From assembly GCF_048771995.1 (NCBI RefSeq), contig NC_133026.1, forward strand, positions 101,029,001 through 101,093,000: a stretch of DNA of 64,000 nt, read 5' to 3'. Source of the stretch: Taeniopygia guttata (taxonomy: Eukaryota; Chordata; Aves; Passeriformes; Estrildidae). This document shows positions 1 through 20,655 of this stretch, one piece after another. The first letter of the stretch is position 1; each line of letters starts with the position of its first letter. The notes under the pieces were generated by a model. The model saw nothing but the letters and a program-made list of their open reading frames with translations, did not search any database and was not told where the DNA came from. A program made the translations under genes and the position numbers.

Positions 1-7343
<7,343 letters not shown>

Positions 7344-9850
7344 TTTATAGCTGTTTAGCTAGTTGTATCTTGTATCAGTGGGTTCATCCTGTGTCTGAAA
7401 AACAAACAACCAACATTACATAAATATACACACTGCAGTGTCATTTCAGGACAAATGTTGCTGCAGATGGTAGCAGAGCTGAATAGTACCCCAAAAAAGA
7501 TGAATAATAATGATACCTGGCTTCAAGCATCATCCTCACATGCAGCTCAAACCTTGGGGCAAAACCCCAACACAGCTGATGCTGGGGACGTTGTCATGAA
7601 AAAAGCACCAAGTCAGCTGTTAAACGACCTCATCCCTCTAGTTTTACCTTTCTGGGTATTTTAACAGGTTCATAGGTTCAATATCTCACTTTGTGTTAAA
7701 CATCCTAAGGCTTAGAAAGATGATGAAGATTTCTAGCAACACTGGGGAGAGAAATAAAGCTTCCTATCCTGGTATATTCAAATTAGTATGGAAAAAAAAG
7801 TCAAGTTTTGTTATTTATGATCCTTTCTGGACCAAGAGATGCCTGTTAGAAGAAAAATCTTCTAAAGCTTAAACCTGGAACTAGAAACCTTGATTTCCAT
7901 TGTCTATCAAATCAATTACATAAGCCACTTCTAGAGACAGATATATATCTATACAAAGCTCCAAGAGCTGTGTAGTGTTTCATCTCCATGGTACACCAAA
8001 CAAGTGTCACTACAGATTCACATGACAGAAGAGGCCCAACTTGCCTCTTCCACAGCAGGAAGAGCCACCGTATTTGTAAGAATGGCTGAGAGGAAAGGTC
8101 ACATAAAATGTAAAACTGCGTTTGACAGCACTTTAGAGCTGGTGACCTTTTATGGGTCTTTTTGAGTTGATGTATTTTGTTACAAGTATTTACATGATCA
8201 CAATCTTACTTAGTTGTCGTAATTTTATGCCTGATCAAGTCATCATTTCAGGTGCAACACTTCTATTTGTTGCTTTACCACCAAGACTTTGGGATCATCA
8301 CATAGTGAATTTCTGCTGTTTTAGGACCATGGCAACTATTTTGGTTTGACACAGTTAACTGACAACAAATCCAGTGCAGGTGACTTTGGGAAAACTATTT
8401 TGCACACTACACCTGACATACGAGACATTGATATTCAAAGAAATTTCTAACATCCTGCCCACACATCAATCCCCCACAAAACTTAAACCAGGGAAAATTA
8501 GAATATTTGTCTAAGATTAATACTGTTGTATACCACAATGTAACACACTACTTTGTTAATCTTCCAGAATAGGAGGGGAAGAAAAGTTCAAAAAGCTAAA
8601 TTCCTGAGACAGAGAACAAGGAAGTGTTGCACTAAGGTCTGCTGTTTTCCTCTACACCTGAGAAGGTTTTTTTGTTTTGTTGGGGTTTTTTTAACACTAA
8701 CCACAAGCTTATGAAAAACAAGAAGAGATTGATTAGAAATAATTTCACATTCTATAACCAGAATCTTGTCTCCACTACGATACATGATACAATATTGTGA
8801 AACTCATACTGTTCTGCTCTTACCTAAGACACAAGAAACACTAGCATATTCCCTTAATTTATGGAGCGTTAACAGGATTTATGCAGCCTTACTGATACAG
8901 AGAGCAATTGCTCAATTTTAATGAATATTAAAGGACATGGTTATAAGCCTTTTGTTTTTAATCACTTTTGATAACAGCTGCAGGAATAAAAAATGGTTAT
9001 CAGTTCAAAGAAGAGAAAGAAACACTACACTGAGTTTCCTGTAATTTACAAAAATTTTCCTTAATCCTAAAAGAAGCAACAAGTTACTATCTTCACAGAA
9101 TACTACTGTGCTGATTACACCAAACATAGCGTATTACCATAGTAGCAAATATCTGTTCCCATGGATCTAAAAAGTGACAAGTCATAAATCTGCTTTTGCT
9201 CATTTAGCCTCTCAAATCCTCTCTCTAAATGTAATTTGTAAAAATTCCTATTTATATATATCATGATTTCAACTACTTTTAAAAAATCAATGGGTCAAAG
9301 TTTTCTTTATTATTTTAATCAGAATATTTCTCATTGCATATGTTGCTGTTTTCTTTCCTTCCTTTTTTACTGCTACCTGGCTCCCTGAAACTATCTCCAT
9401 TCCTGCTTTGCTTCTATTCCTTTCCTGGTTTCATATTCCATTGACTCGTGTATGACAGCAAGAAGCCAAACTTAATGAGCTTAGTAAAATTGATTAGCCT
9501 AGGCTTGACTCTCTTGGTCTCATTTGCCTCACCAGTAGGAGTTGCCCTTCACAAAAGGCCTCCCTGCATGTCTTACCTGGACAGTAAAAGTTTATTTTTT
9601 AAAGTGATAGAACAAAAAAAACCCAGCCTCAAGTATTGTATAGGGGCAAGAGGATTATGCACACACCTTCCAAATAGATTTCAATTAAAGGTATTTTTAA
9701 TAATACATTTAGCTTAATATGCAAATAGAAGTAAATGAAAACAGAAAGCATAGGATGATTCAGTTTTCTTTACCAAATGATCAACAGGCAGAAGCAGATG
9801 TGCAGGAAGCTCCACCTGAACATGAGAAGAACTTTACTGTGCAGGTGACA

Positions 9851-9994
9851 GAGCACTGGGACAGATAACCCAGAGAGGCCAGGGAGTCTCCCTCACTGGA
9901 GGTATTCAAAAACTCTCTGGACACAATCCTGTGCCATGTGCTCTGGGATGGCTCACTGTGGTCCCTTCCAACCTGACCCATTGATTCTGTGATC
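9851..9994 (+). mobile_element. CR1 LINE 3' fragment
   Basis: It carries CR1 3' phrases in order: 'actggaggtattcaaaaact', 'gtcccttccaacctgaccca' and the terminal 'ttgattctgtgat'. It is 5'-truncated as usual for CR1 and antisense to ANKRD12 within its first intron. Confidence 0.85.
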
Positions 9995-11967
9995 AAAAGT
10001 AAAAGTGAATTCATTAAATTCTTGACCCAAGTCAAACATGTTTTGGAAAAAAACCTGCTTTGGAAGTTCACTAAAACTGAGTGTCACATACTGGATTATC
10101 AAAGCAGAACCACCACACTGTAAGACTAACAAACAGCATTATTTTCATAAAGTGTTTCAAGTACCAGATTGCTGTTGCACAATGACTGTGTAAAATTTAA
10201 AACAGACGTAAATGCATCACGTATTTGAGAAAAAGTACTTTTCATAAAAGGTAGATATTTAAAAAATCATTACAACATCACTATGGTGGCCAGAAATTTG
10301 GCAAACTATTCAGTTGGTGATTACATAGTGTATAATAATAAAATTTTCTGTGGAAGAAGTAATTTCACTGACATTTCAACTTTTATTTCCATTTGTCTGG
10401 AGTTCAATGCCATTTCAACTCAAGTTCTAAACACGAATGCTTGCATTAATAGTGAAAATGTAGAACATTAACAGGGTCTTCCAGGGAAACCTAGATCTGT
10501 CTGCTTTGAGTTTTCCTCACAGCCATTTCTTAATGCAATTACTGGTTTATTAGACAATCTTGATGGCACATTTTGAATCACACTAAATTAAAAGTTAAAG
10601 TCTTTACATTCAAATTATTCTCCTTTGTCACAACAAGCAGTGTCCTCGCTTTTCATCTGACACACAGGCACAGCTGTGCTTTCTCTTAAATAAACTGATT
10701 TCAAGCTTTTCAATAAAACAGAATTTGCTTCCCACTAAAGAAACTTCTGTGTATGTAACAAAATCAGATATTCTTATTTTATGTTTGGATATCTTTCCTA
10801 CACATTCATTACCAATCATGAGTCATACTACTGGAAATACTGTTGAACTCTTCTCTCAATCATTTTTCAACTAAAGAACTAAAAATTCTATTTTCTCCTT
10901 GAAGTAACAAAGGTAAGCATTTAGACAGATCTATGGGCAGTGACATAAAACACAAGGATTATTTAATATAAAAAGCCCTGGGCAGAAAAAAAAATTTAAA
11001 ACAAACAAAAAAATCCCATCAACCACCAGAATTTCAGATATAATTAGCTACGGAAAACTAGTGATATAATAAATCTCTAATGCCAACAAGTTACTGTATT
11101 AATTTTTATACACTTACATCTAGTACTTATGAAAAAGCTTGTCTTTACCTATGTACAAAAAAAAAGGGAATTCAAGCAGTACTACAACGGTACTACTGCC
11201 ACTGTCATTCACTCCTTTACATCTTTCAGTCTGTTCTTCTGAAAAATTAAGGGCCATGTGTTTGTGTTAGATGCATATGTATGATTCACTAATGACTTCC
11301 AAGCCTGTAGATTGATTTTCTTTTAATTTGACAGCAGCAGAAATTTTCAAATCTATTAAGCACTCACAAATTTCATGGGAAAGGTGACCAGTGGATAAAA
11401 AGAATTAAAAAAAAAAAAATCCATCACTGTTTTTCACATGGGAAGGCTTCAATATGGGTTTCATTACATACTGCCTGTAAGAAAACTGCAGATTGAGATG
11501 GCCTTTACAAACCACTGCCCTTTTTTATCTAAGTTATGGGGGGAAGTTTCAATTGAGACCTGCACATTACCAGAGTCAACAAGACACAAATTGCTAAGAA
11601 ATTAAGCATTGTTAGTTCTGGTGCTCACTGAAGTACTTGTTTCCTTTCTGGTTCAGAGTGTCTTCCCTTTAACATCTGCAGGACAATGTTACAGGATATT
11701 TTGGGAAGGTTTTGTTTGGTAGCCCTGTTGTACACCTGATCTTGAAGGTTAGCTGCCTGCTAGTACTACATCAAAGCAAGGGGGCACAGCATTAACTTTC
11801 TATGAGAATACCAGTAATTGATGAGTTAATTTTCAAGAAACTGCATATACCCTCCTGCTCTAGAAAGCATCTGCATGTGAAAAGCAGGCATCTAGAGCAA
11901 GGCAATCTTCTCCACTACCTCTGCTTTCCTGTATTTCTTGTATCTTACCTCATCTGCAGGGAAGAAG

Positions 11968-12085
11968 AAAACCAAATCAACCAAACAAAAAAAAAAAAAA
12001 AAAAAAAAAAAAACAAAAAAACCCAACCAACCAAACAAAAAAAAAAACCACAAAAAAAAAAACCCAAAAAAACCCCCACCAAAAT
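11968..12085. repeat. A-rich low-complexity repeat with long poly(A)
   Basis: An A run of more than 20 bases (about 11987-12013) is embedded in AACC and ACCC units. It lies in the ANKRD12 first intron, just before the 37-bp direct repeat at 12117-12205. Confidence 0.88.
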
Positions 12086-12116
12086 AAATCCCTCTCTGTC
12101 AACAAGGATTTACTCC

Positions 12117-12205
12117 AGACTGGGAAACAGTGAATCAACTCTACCAAATTTCTTTATTATTTTAATATAGACTGGGAAACGGTGAATCAACTCTACTAAA
12201 TTTCT
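12117..12205 (+). repeat. Imperfect 37-bp direct repeat, two copies 52 bp apart
   Basis: Copy 1 (12117-12153) and copy 2 (12169-12205) both begin AGACTGGGAAAC and end AAATTTCT. They differ at two positions, with 15 bases between copies. This looks like a local duplication. Confidence 0.88.
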
Positions 12206-15200
12206 GCTATAAATAGTTGACAGGAATGCTTTAGAATGTTATAACAAAATCAAACTACTGAAAATGACAACTATGGCTACATATAAATTATCAAGAAGTG
12301 AAGAATTATCAAGAGCAGATCTGTAGAGTGGAACACCTGGTAACAAAAATCCAAATTTACACTAGTCACATTCAGCAGATTTGCTCTGGACTACTTCTAG
12401 TGCAGTTCCATGTACTAAATGCACATTAAAGTTTGGAGCACATTCAACAAATTCCTAAACATGTCCCAGCTTAAACTAGGAGGAATCAAGCTCTGAAAAC
12501 ATTACACATAGCAAACTAAACTACAGTGAGTAGAGAGGATAGTCACTGATTTAAACTAAGACTGACCTGATTTTCTCTCAACAATCTCCTCCTTCCCAGC
12601 CCTAGAAATTTGTCCCTTCCAAGTTTATTTTGAAATGACTGGTATGATCTAGATCTCAAAGCTATTAAGAGTGTACCAAAGGAAAAATACAGTTAGTGGG
12701 TGAGTACAAGAGAGATGGCTAAGAACAGCTGAACTGAGGGAAAGGCAGGCAAAAACCAACATTACATATTCTTCTCAGAGAAAGCCAGCTGGCCAACCCG
12801 TATGCACACACTGGCTAATTAAGAAGTATGTAGGTAGTTCATGCCTAGCCATACCAAATGTTATCTGCATTCTGGTGGGAGTGTGTCAAAGACAGATGAG
12901 GTTAACACCCTGGGAGAAAGGGAATGGGTATAGTACAAAGGACCAAAAAGATAGAGAAAACTGGTATTTTCAAATCCTGTAAGAAGCAGAGTTTTAGCAA
13001 AAAGATGTTCATTTAACTAAGTTTAACACTCTGTGTTCTTTTTTCTTCTTAACAGGAAAGTGCAAACGACTTCAGTATTTTATTTCACAACAAAAGCATC
13101 CTTCAGCAAACAGCTCAGAGAAGTGATTTCTTTCCAAAACAGAGGTTAACTAATTATTAATGCTAAGTCAAATGTATTATGGGAGATCTAACAGCACTGC
13201 CAGCTTCTTCTTATGGAACTCAGTCCTTCTACATACAGTTACTCAACCAGAGTCAACTGCTACACAATGAAATTACTCCTGGTAAATTAACATGTAATCA
13301 GATCAGCATCTACCTTTTCACCTACAGAGTCCAGTAAGAAAAAAGGGTTTAAGACAGAACATGAGATTATTCAGGATACTTCCCTTAGAAGCAAGGGATG
13401 TGCTAAGATGCACAAGACCAGCAATATGGTACTGTGAGGAAAGAGACCATTCAGGCCACAACACACATTAAGAGGGCAGTGAAGTCCAGTAGCACAGGAC
13501 CAGGTTTTTCTGGGGCACAATTTAAATACCATGTCTAAAAAAAGAACCTCTGTCTGTATTTTAACCTGGTATCTCCCACACAGAAATATGTCTAAAGCTT
13601 CAGATTAGCCAATGACAGAATGCGACTGTGACAAGGATGCAGTGGAGAGAAAGACTTGAGAGGGCAATGCTGAGAAGGGATTGTCTCTGGGAGGAAAGCA
13701 CAGGGGATTCCATGATCAACACACAAATATTTTTTCCTCAGAATACTTTTTTTTCTGTGTTACAGAACACAAACCAGAAGCCTTTAATCTTGTCATTCCT
13801 ATGCCTTATAAAAAAGCATGAGCGTTCCATATCCTTTTTGTTTAAATTGAGAATGACCAGCTTATCCCTGTGGTCCATTTTCCACTACCTCCTTGGACAG
13901 ACATACTTGCAATGAAGTCTCAAACATGGCTGATGTCTCATGAAAATGTCAAAATGATGGTAAAGAATGGGAAACTGCTGAGAGCAAGCACTTAAAAATC
14001 TCATCAGAACATTATACAAAACAGTGTTCCGAAAGGTCAAAATTTCAGGGACTGCAGCCAGAAAAATATTTGTACCAAGGTCTTAATTAAAGAAAACTAT
14101 ATCAACACAGCTACTCTATAATCATTAGAGCAGTTTACTTGATCTACAATGAAGACACGAAAAAGGTAATTAAAGGCTTTATTTGAGCAGCAATAGCTTA
14201 AGGTTCTTGTGTTACATGGATCCCTCCAAAAAAGACTACCTCTCAGTCATTTAGCAACTAAGGGTGCTGCTGTAGTCCAGCACAGATTACTGCTAAGTAG
14301 GATTAGGGAACATTTTAACTCCCTGGGTGCTAAAGTCAAAGTTGAATAGGTAAAAAATCTAGACAGTAAAACATTTTTCCTAAAAAGCTGATAATACATT
14401 AGATATATGCAGCTATAATGGACTAAATATACACTGCAATACATCCCTACTGGCAAGCCTGCCTCCTGCTGCAGGTTAGAACCATATTATTCTTTACAAA
14501 CTCAAAGGAAAACATTCTGCATAAGAAAAGATTAAATAAAAGGCTATTTGTGTACACTGTACTATTTGAGATTGTATTTTTACCATCACCACTTCCTGTA
14601 TGTGGTACACACTATAATACCTTCAAATACAATGAACAGAACATTTTACCAGGCTCTTTTGCTCTGCGCTCCATGGTGTCTCATTGTACTCACAATTCAG
14701 TTCTCTGGCAGTAGCCAGCAAATAAATTACTAACTACTACTGGCTTTAGGTAGCACACCAATTTAGTATTGTAGAGAGAACACTGTCTGAATGATACATG
14801 CAGTGGCTTTTGCAGATGAAAGGTGACAAGAACATTTTTATTTGGAAAATATTCACAAGGTCTTTTCACACAGTTGCGACGGTTCAGTGCATGCACATTC
14901 CGGGTTATGATGAAAGAACTAAGCTCCAACACAGTCTCAAACTAATGCGCCTAAGGCAACAGTCTGTTGCTGTATTAAGTGCAAATGTAGTACCCAGCAT
15001 GGACATGAGTCACAAATTTGGCAGATTTTACAACATTTGATGATAAAAATATGACAAAACATTCTTGGTTCAGAAGTGAGAAATTCTTTTATATTACATT
15101 TTTTCTTCAAGATTTGCACAATACTTGACACAACTTTGTGGCTAGAACATGCAATGCTGGGATTAGTTCTACTCTTTTGCTATACCTATTGTGCAATCTT

Positions 15201-15335
15201 AGAAACAGCGCCTTACCTCTTCCCTGCAACAGTTTGCCAAACCAGATTTTAGCAGATATATTAAAAATATTGAAGAAAACAAAGCATCAGCCTAATCAAC
15301 ATACATTTCAAAAATATGTGCCATGAGCTAAGTTG

Positions 15336-15356
15336 TATATATATATATATATATAT
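15336..15356. repeat. TA dinucleotide microsatellite
   Basis: About ten TA units lie in the ANKRD12 first intron. The run is likely to vary in length. Confidence 0.85.
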
Positions 15357-16524
15357 TTTGGAGACTCCTCAGATACTCGCTAACAGACAGAACAGATTCA
15401 TTGTCCTATCAAAGAGCATTCCTACATTTTAATTTGAAATGTTGAGATACTGAGATTCAAACCTACGAATTGTACAAATCTTTCTGCAATAAGCAAAATA
15501 AAGTACTTATTTGAACTCCATTTTATGAAGGTGTCCTTTGTAAAATAAAATGTAACAGTAAAACAGGCATGGGCAGTGACTACTCACAATCTCCAGAACA
15601 GCTTTTAATACACTCTGAAGTACTTACTCATCGCATGCCAGACTACACTATACAAGGATAGGATGAAGTCCCTAAAAAACAGCCAACATCCAGGCAGCAA
15701 GAAAGATTTTCCAATACTTCAGCTGGAACTCGCCACTACTTCCTACCAAAATAAGGAATGTATCTCATAGTCTAGGAATTTCTACTAGGAAGAGAAAAAG
15801 AAATGAGAGGACATACAACTCTATCCTATGCAGAAAACAAACAAAACCTTTGCAGCGGTTTTGTTGCACTTGGCCTATATAGTTTCTTGGAGTCCTACAG
15901 ATAATCCCTATTTTAAGAGCCTGAGTTTACCTGTGCTTGGTTTCAAGTGTCAAGTTCCACAGATTTCACAACAGTCTTAAATCGATCTCTGTGGTAGTAG
16001 TAGCAGCTATACTTGTCAACTTCTTAATAACAAATATTCTCTAATAAAGAGCATGACTGAATCTATAGCTTTCTAATCAACCTTTAGTAAGATTTTTTTT
16101 CCTCTTTTATTTTAACTAAGGACATATTTATCAGAGAATACAAGAACATTGTACATAGAATTAAAGAATAGTTGAGGGGAAGAGACATGTAGAGGTCCAT
16201 TTAAGTCTCTCAGTTATCTAGTCAGTCAGACATTTTCAACTTCAGTTGAACTTTACACAGACCAGCTGAGTTTGTTAGTTGAACAGGAAAACACAGTAAA
16301 AGAAGCATGGAAAGTACAAAATTTCCTAACTGTAGGCACCTATAAATCATATACTTCACAAGCAGCATACTGTGGAAGAAGGAAAAACTTTGGCCCAAGA
16401 TTTAATTTACAAAATCCTATTCACTGATTGAAAACACCACACCCCAGTATGTCTTAGAGATGTGTTACATGGACTGACTTCAGACTTAAAGGTACTATGG
16501 GCTCATACATATGGCTCATTAGAG

Positions 16525-16552
16525 AGATCATGCTGCACTAACAGCATGATCT
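16525..16552. repeat. Inverted repeat, 11-bp arms, 6-base loop
   Basis: AGATCATGCTG (16525-16535) and its exact reverse complement CAGCATGATCT (16542-16552) flank CACTAA, in the ANKRD12 first intron. The length is near the range expected by chance in a window this size. Confidence 0.8.
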
Positions 16553-19500
16553 GAGCAAAAGATGACTCCTCTTTCACGCCACAGCTTGTCTTTAGGAATA
16601 ACCCTGCACCTTCCCAAAGCTGTTCTTGCAACTACATAAAATTAAATATCAACCAAGTAAGGACTGAAACTTTCACTGGAGTAAATTGGGCATTTCCTGC
16701 TTCACAAATTCTCAACTAAAATTCCAAAATCTACCTATCAGAATGAAACCAACATGCTGACAACCTGGTGAAGTTCCAAGGAACCAATGATCATAAACAG
16801 CTGCAGGAAGTGGCTAAACCTGCTCCTAGAGAAAAATAATCTGTTTCTCACTTTTAACATGATTCCTGCTATTTCAGCTTGTCTTGATTTCTACGTTCTT
16901 AAAGGGAAGAAAACATCTACCATACCTTTAAAAAAAAACCCAAAACCAACATCCTAAATAAAAAGCAGCACCTATCCCAGACAACTCCAAAAAAATTACC
17001 ATTCATAAATCAAAACAAGGAGCGTACCATCTCCCTTCACAAATATTAATTTCTTTTCACAATATTGCTGGAAGATGAAAATGCTTAATTTCCTTCGTTT
17101 TACAGATGGCAAATTAGGTTGACAGAAATAATGAAGGGAAGAAAAAATGAAATGAGGAGTTTGACCAATCTGCCACACTTGTAACATCAAAGACTTTATT
17201 TTTGAGATTATTTTGCATTAGATAGTAGTTAATACTTCGTTAGACCATAGCTACTACTGACTTAATTTTCAACTTCTGCAAGCAACCACTCTTTCTGCAG
17301 GTCAAACAGTCTCAAAGCAGATATCCCCATGTGAGGAAAACACTTAGCATGTGCTCATAAAAAGCCCGTAGCTCACACAAAATCCAAAACAGACTGAAAA
17401 TAGGTAATTTTCAGGGTCCATGTTAATCTTCCTTCAACATGGGAACCTCTCTTCCTGTAACCTCCTAAGTTAGAGAACTTACTTCAGCTTCTGCCACAGG
17501 ACACTTCCCAGAGCAGTAACCTAGACTGTAGAAATGCATTTAACCCCAGACATTCATACAGTTTATCATTTAAAGTGGAATATTATCCAAAACCCCATCA
17601 ACTCATGATGCAATTCTGCTGTGTGCAGCGGGGCAAAAGAGCAATGCTGCTCTAAAACAAAGCAGGAGGTAAAGGTTAGCCACACAGCAAGAAGTAGAAC
17701 ACAGCAAGAAGTCATGCAAATATGGACAAGAAGCACTTGTTTCTCTTCTTTTGCAACACACTCCTCCCATTTCCTTCCTCTACTTTCTCTGAAGTTTCCA
17801 GTCTCAAACAGATTCTGAGATCCTCCCACTGCAGATGTCACTCCACTCATCAAAATTATGGGAGGGAAAAAAAAATCAAAGCAGTTTGTTGGTATCACAC
17901 TTCTAAACTCATATGGAATTAATTACTGTTTATGTCTTCCCAAGACACTGCAAAAAACGCATTAAAACTAACATTTTGTCAAAATATCCTTGCAGGTGCT
18001 ATGTCAACCAACTGAATATTGTTTGGCATGTAAGACCTAAAAATTACTAGCAGAGCATGACAGAGGAAAAGAAGAAGGATCCCAAATATCTATAAATGAC
18101 CTTTAAAATTCTTCCACATGGATAAGTGAACAGGAAAGAGCTAAAAAAAAAAAAATTTAGTGTGACAGTCTTTAACATCTCCCAGGAGTATTGAAGACCA
18201 AGTGTCTAAAAAGGTCATTTTCAAAGGATAGGACACTCTCAAATAATTATTTAGATTCATGGATCCTAAACCTGTGTAAACCCATTTGTATCAAGACCAA
18301 TCCAAAAGAAGACACCAAGAAACCTCCAACAAAGCCCTGTAAGGTGTTGAGAAAAAGTAGAAAGCAAAATAAAGAAGGAAGAGATGAATCCTTTTCCCAG
18401 ATGACTCTTGTACAGCTCCCTTCTAGGATGTTGAATTCCTTCCTTACTTAAAAAACAGAAAAAAAAGAAAAAAAAAAAAGCCTTAGGAATTAATCTGTTT
18501 ACATAATGTTATTTAGGGTGGAAAAAAAAATGCTGACAAACACAGCCTGAACAGACAGGACAGCACAACCCTGAAAACATGTGAGCAGGGAAGACGGTGC
18601 TTTGCAGGGATCCCTAAAAAACATTTTATATAAACAGAGAGTTGAAAAAGAAAAGCACTGATGAGAAGGTACCTGAATGAACAAGAAAAGAAAGTACGAT
18701 CAAATATCATTATTTCTTTTTTAAATTTTTGGACAGAAATTGTTTCACAAGTCTGAAATCCTAAATATTAATTGTTTAGTAAAAGGAACACACAGGATCT
18801 TCACAATAATTAAAGGATTTCTCTTTACAATAAGTACTCTGATTTATAGAGAAATAGTACAGATGTCTATATATTCAGGACAAACTTTCAGAACAGCAGT
18901 TCTACCAGTTTAAGATTATAGAATTCTCCATTACTTCAGAGAAATTTTTGAAGGGCTGTGGAATTGCTTAGTAGTGAAGCATGTAGACTGAATATATATA
19001 TTACAAATGAACTTGCAAAACTATAGTCAAGTAATTATTAACTCTCACAACAGGCTTGGAAAAAGGTGACTTTTTCTAGAAAAGCATAAAACAGTAGGAC
19101 ATTTGATATCACAATGGCATCCCAGGTTGCACAGGAATGGTAGGATCTTTACAAATAAGCCAGTATTATCTTGCAAAAAAAGGCAGACCATTCTATTACA
19201 ACTATCCATTCAATCATATAATTTCGTCTCAGTAACCAACAAAAGTGCTGCATGAAAAGCAACATTTTATGAAAAAATTGATTTTAAACTGAACAGCTTG
19301 AAGTACAAAAGCTGGAAGCTTGTGAAACTTGCATAACACACACATGATTTTCATTAAAGAATGGTTAGGAATTATTTAAAAGCAGAAACTCCTCCCTGAT
19401 TCTGAGAGACTTTTATTGAAGCCTCTCTTTATGCATATAGACACATATTCCCTACCACAAAATGGGAAGGATAAGATGTAAAAAATAAATTAATTTTAGG

Positions 19501-20555
19501 AATAGGGTTATCTCTGGTTATCTCCTGGCATTATCAACAAACAAACACTGCCTCTCCCAGAATGGTGACAAATATTCCTTTCAGAAGTCAGACATAAGCC
19601 CTCATTTCAGTGTGGCAGGAGTGGCTCCCACATAGTGACAAGGGGCATCATTCCTTCTGAACCACTTAGAATATTTCTACAGCATTCCTTCATGTGGGCC
19701 AGTAAGGAACTGAACTACTGTCAGAATTCAAGATCAATCAATCAGTCAGTATTGTATTATTCTCAAGTGCATTTCTCTATTCTCAGATTAAACCTTTGTC
19801 TTTTCATGGAGGATACTACCATTATTGCTCATACACAGGCTGGCTGCTCTGCAAGGAATCACTGGATAAAAACAAATAGAACAGCTTGAATAAAGAATTG
19901 GGTTTTTTCCTTAAATAATTCCAAAGTATCAAAAAAAAAAAAAAAGGACTAAGTTCCTTTGCAGATGTTCTCAATATTCAAATAATAATTTCCAAATAAA
20001 TTCTCTTATTGCTAATTATACTTCAGCTACCTTTCGTATTTCTCCTTTGGCAACAGAAAATAAGATTGTTTCACTTTCAGTTTCTCACTCACCAGCTTAC
20101 TCACAGTCAAGCACCGGAAGAGACTTTTTCCATTAAGTTATAGCACAAGTAATATACAGAAGACATAAATGGATTTGTCTTTCTTTAAAAAGAATTATCA
20201 CAAACTGCATTTTTAACAGCCAAAAAGAAGTCTTACTTATGCAACCAGCTAATTAGTAATTTAATTTTTTTTTTAATTACTTAATTAAGAATCTGTATAG
20301 CAGAACTTGGTAGAATCTACCACAGCTTTACAAGACTACCACACACAGGCAGTACAAGAAGAATGCATGCTCTGACTATTAAAAATTAGTCAGGAAAAAC
20401 ACATTAACTACAACAGCTGAAAATTTACCAAGCCTTCAACCATAAGTTCAGCAAGGAATCTCTACAGAATAACTAAAATTAGAACATAATATTTTCCTTG
20501 CACGATTGATCCAAATTCCAGGTTGAACTGGTCATGACCATAAGCACACAGCTCT

Positions 20556-20655
20556 AGCTGAGCCTGTGGGGAGCCGGGGGGGAACTAGATGGCAGGGTTA
20601 GATGGGAGGTCAGAAAGGCCTTCTGGCCTCAGCTAGTCCATGACTCTGTCCCATG
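20556..20655 (+). mobile_element. Probable diverged CR1-like 3' fragment
   Basis: 'ggaactagatggcagggtta', 'ggtcagaaaggccttctggc' and the ending 'agtccatgactctg' resemble the CR1 3' end (an 'aactagatga...cttccagcct...atgattctg' pattern) with many differences. It could be another LINE family or chance similarity. Confidence 0.4.

Noticed and set aside
11802..12170. 122-codon plus-strand open frame
   Set aside because: Its middle is a translated poly(A)/AACC low-complexity run (Lys, Pro, Thr).
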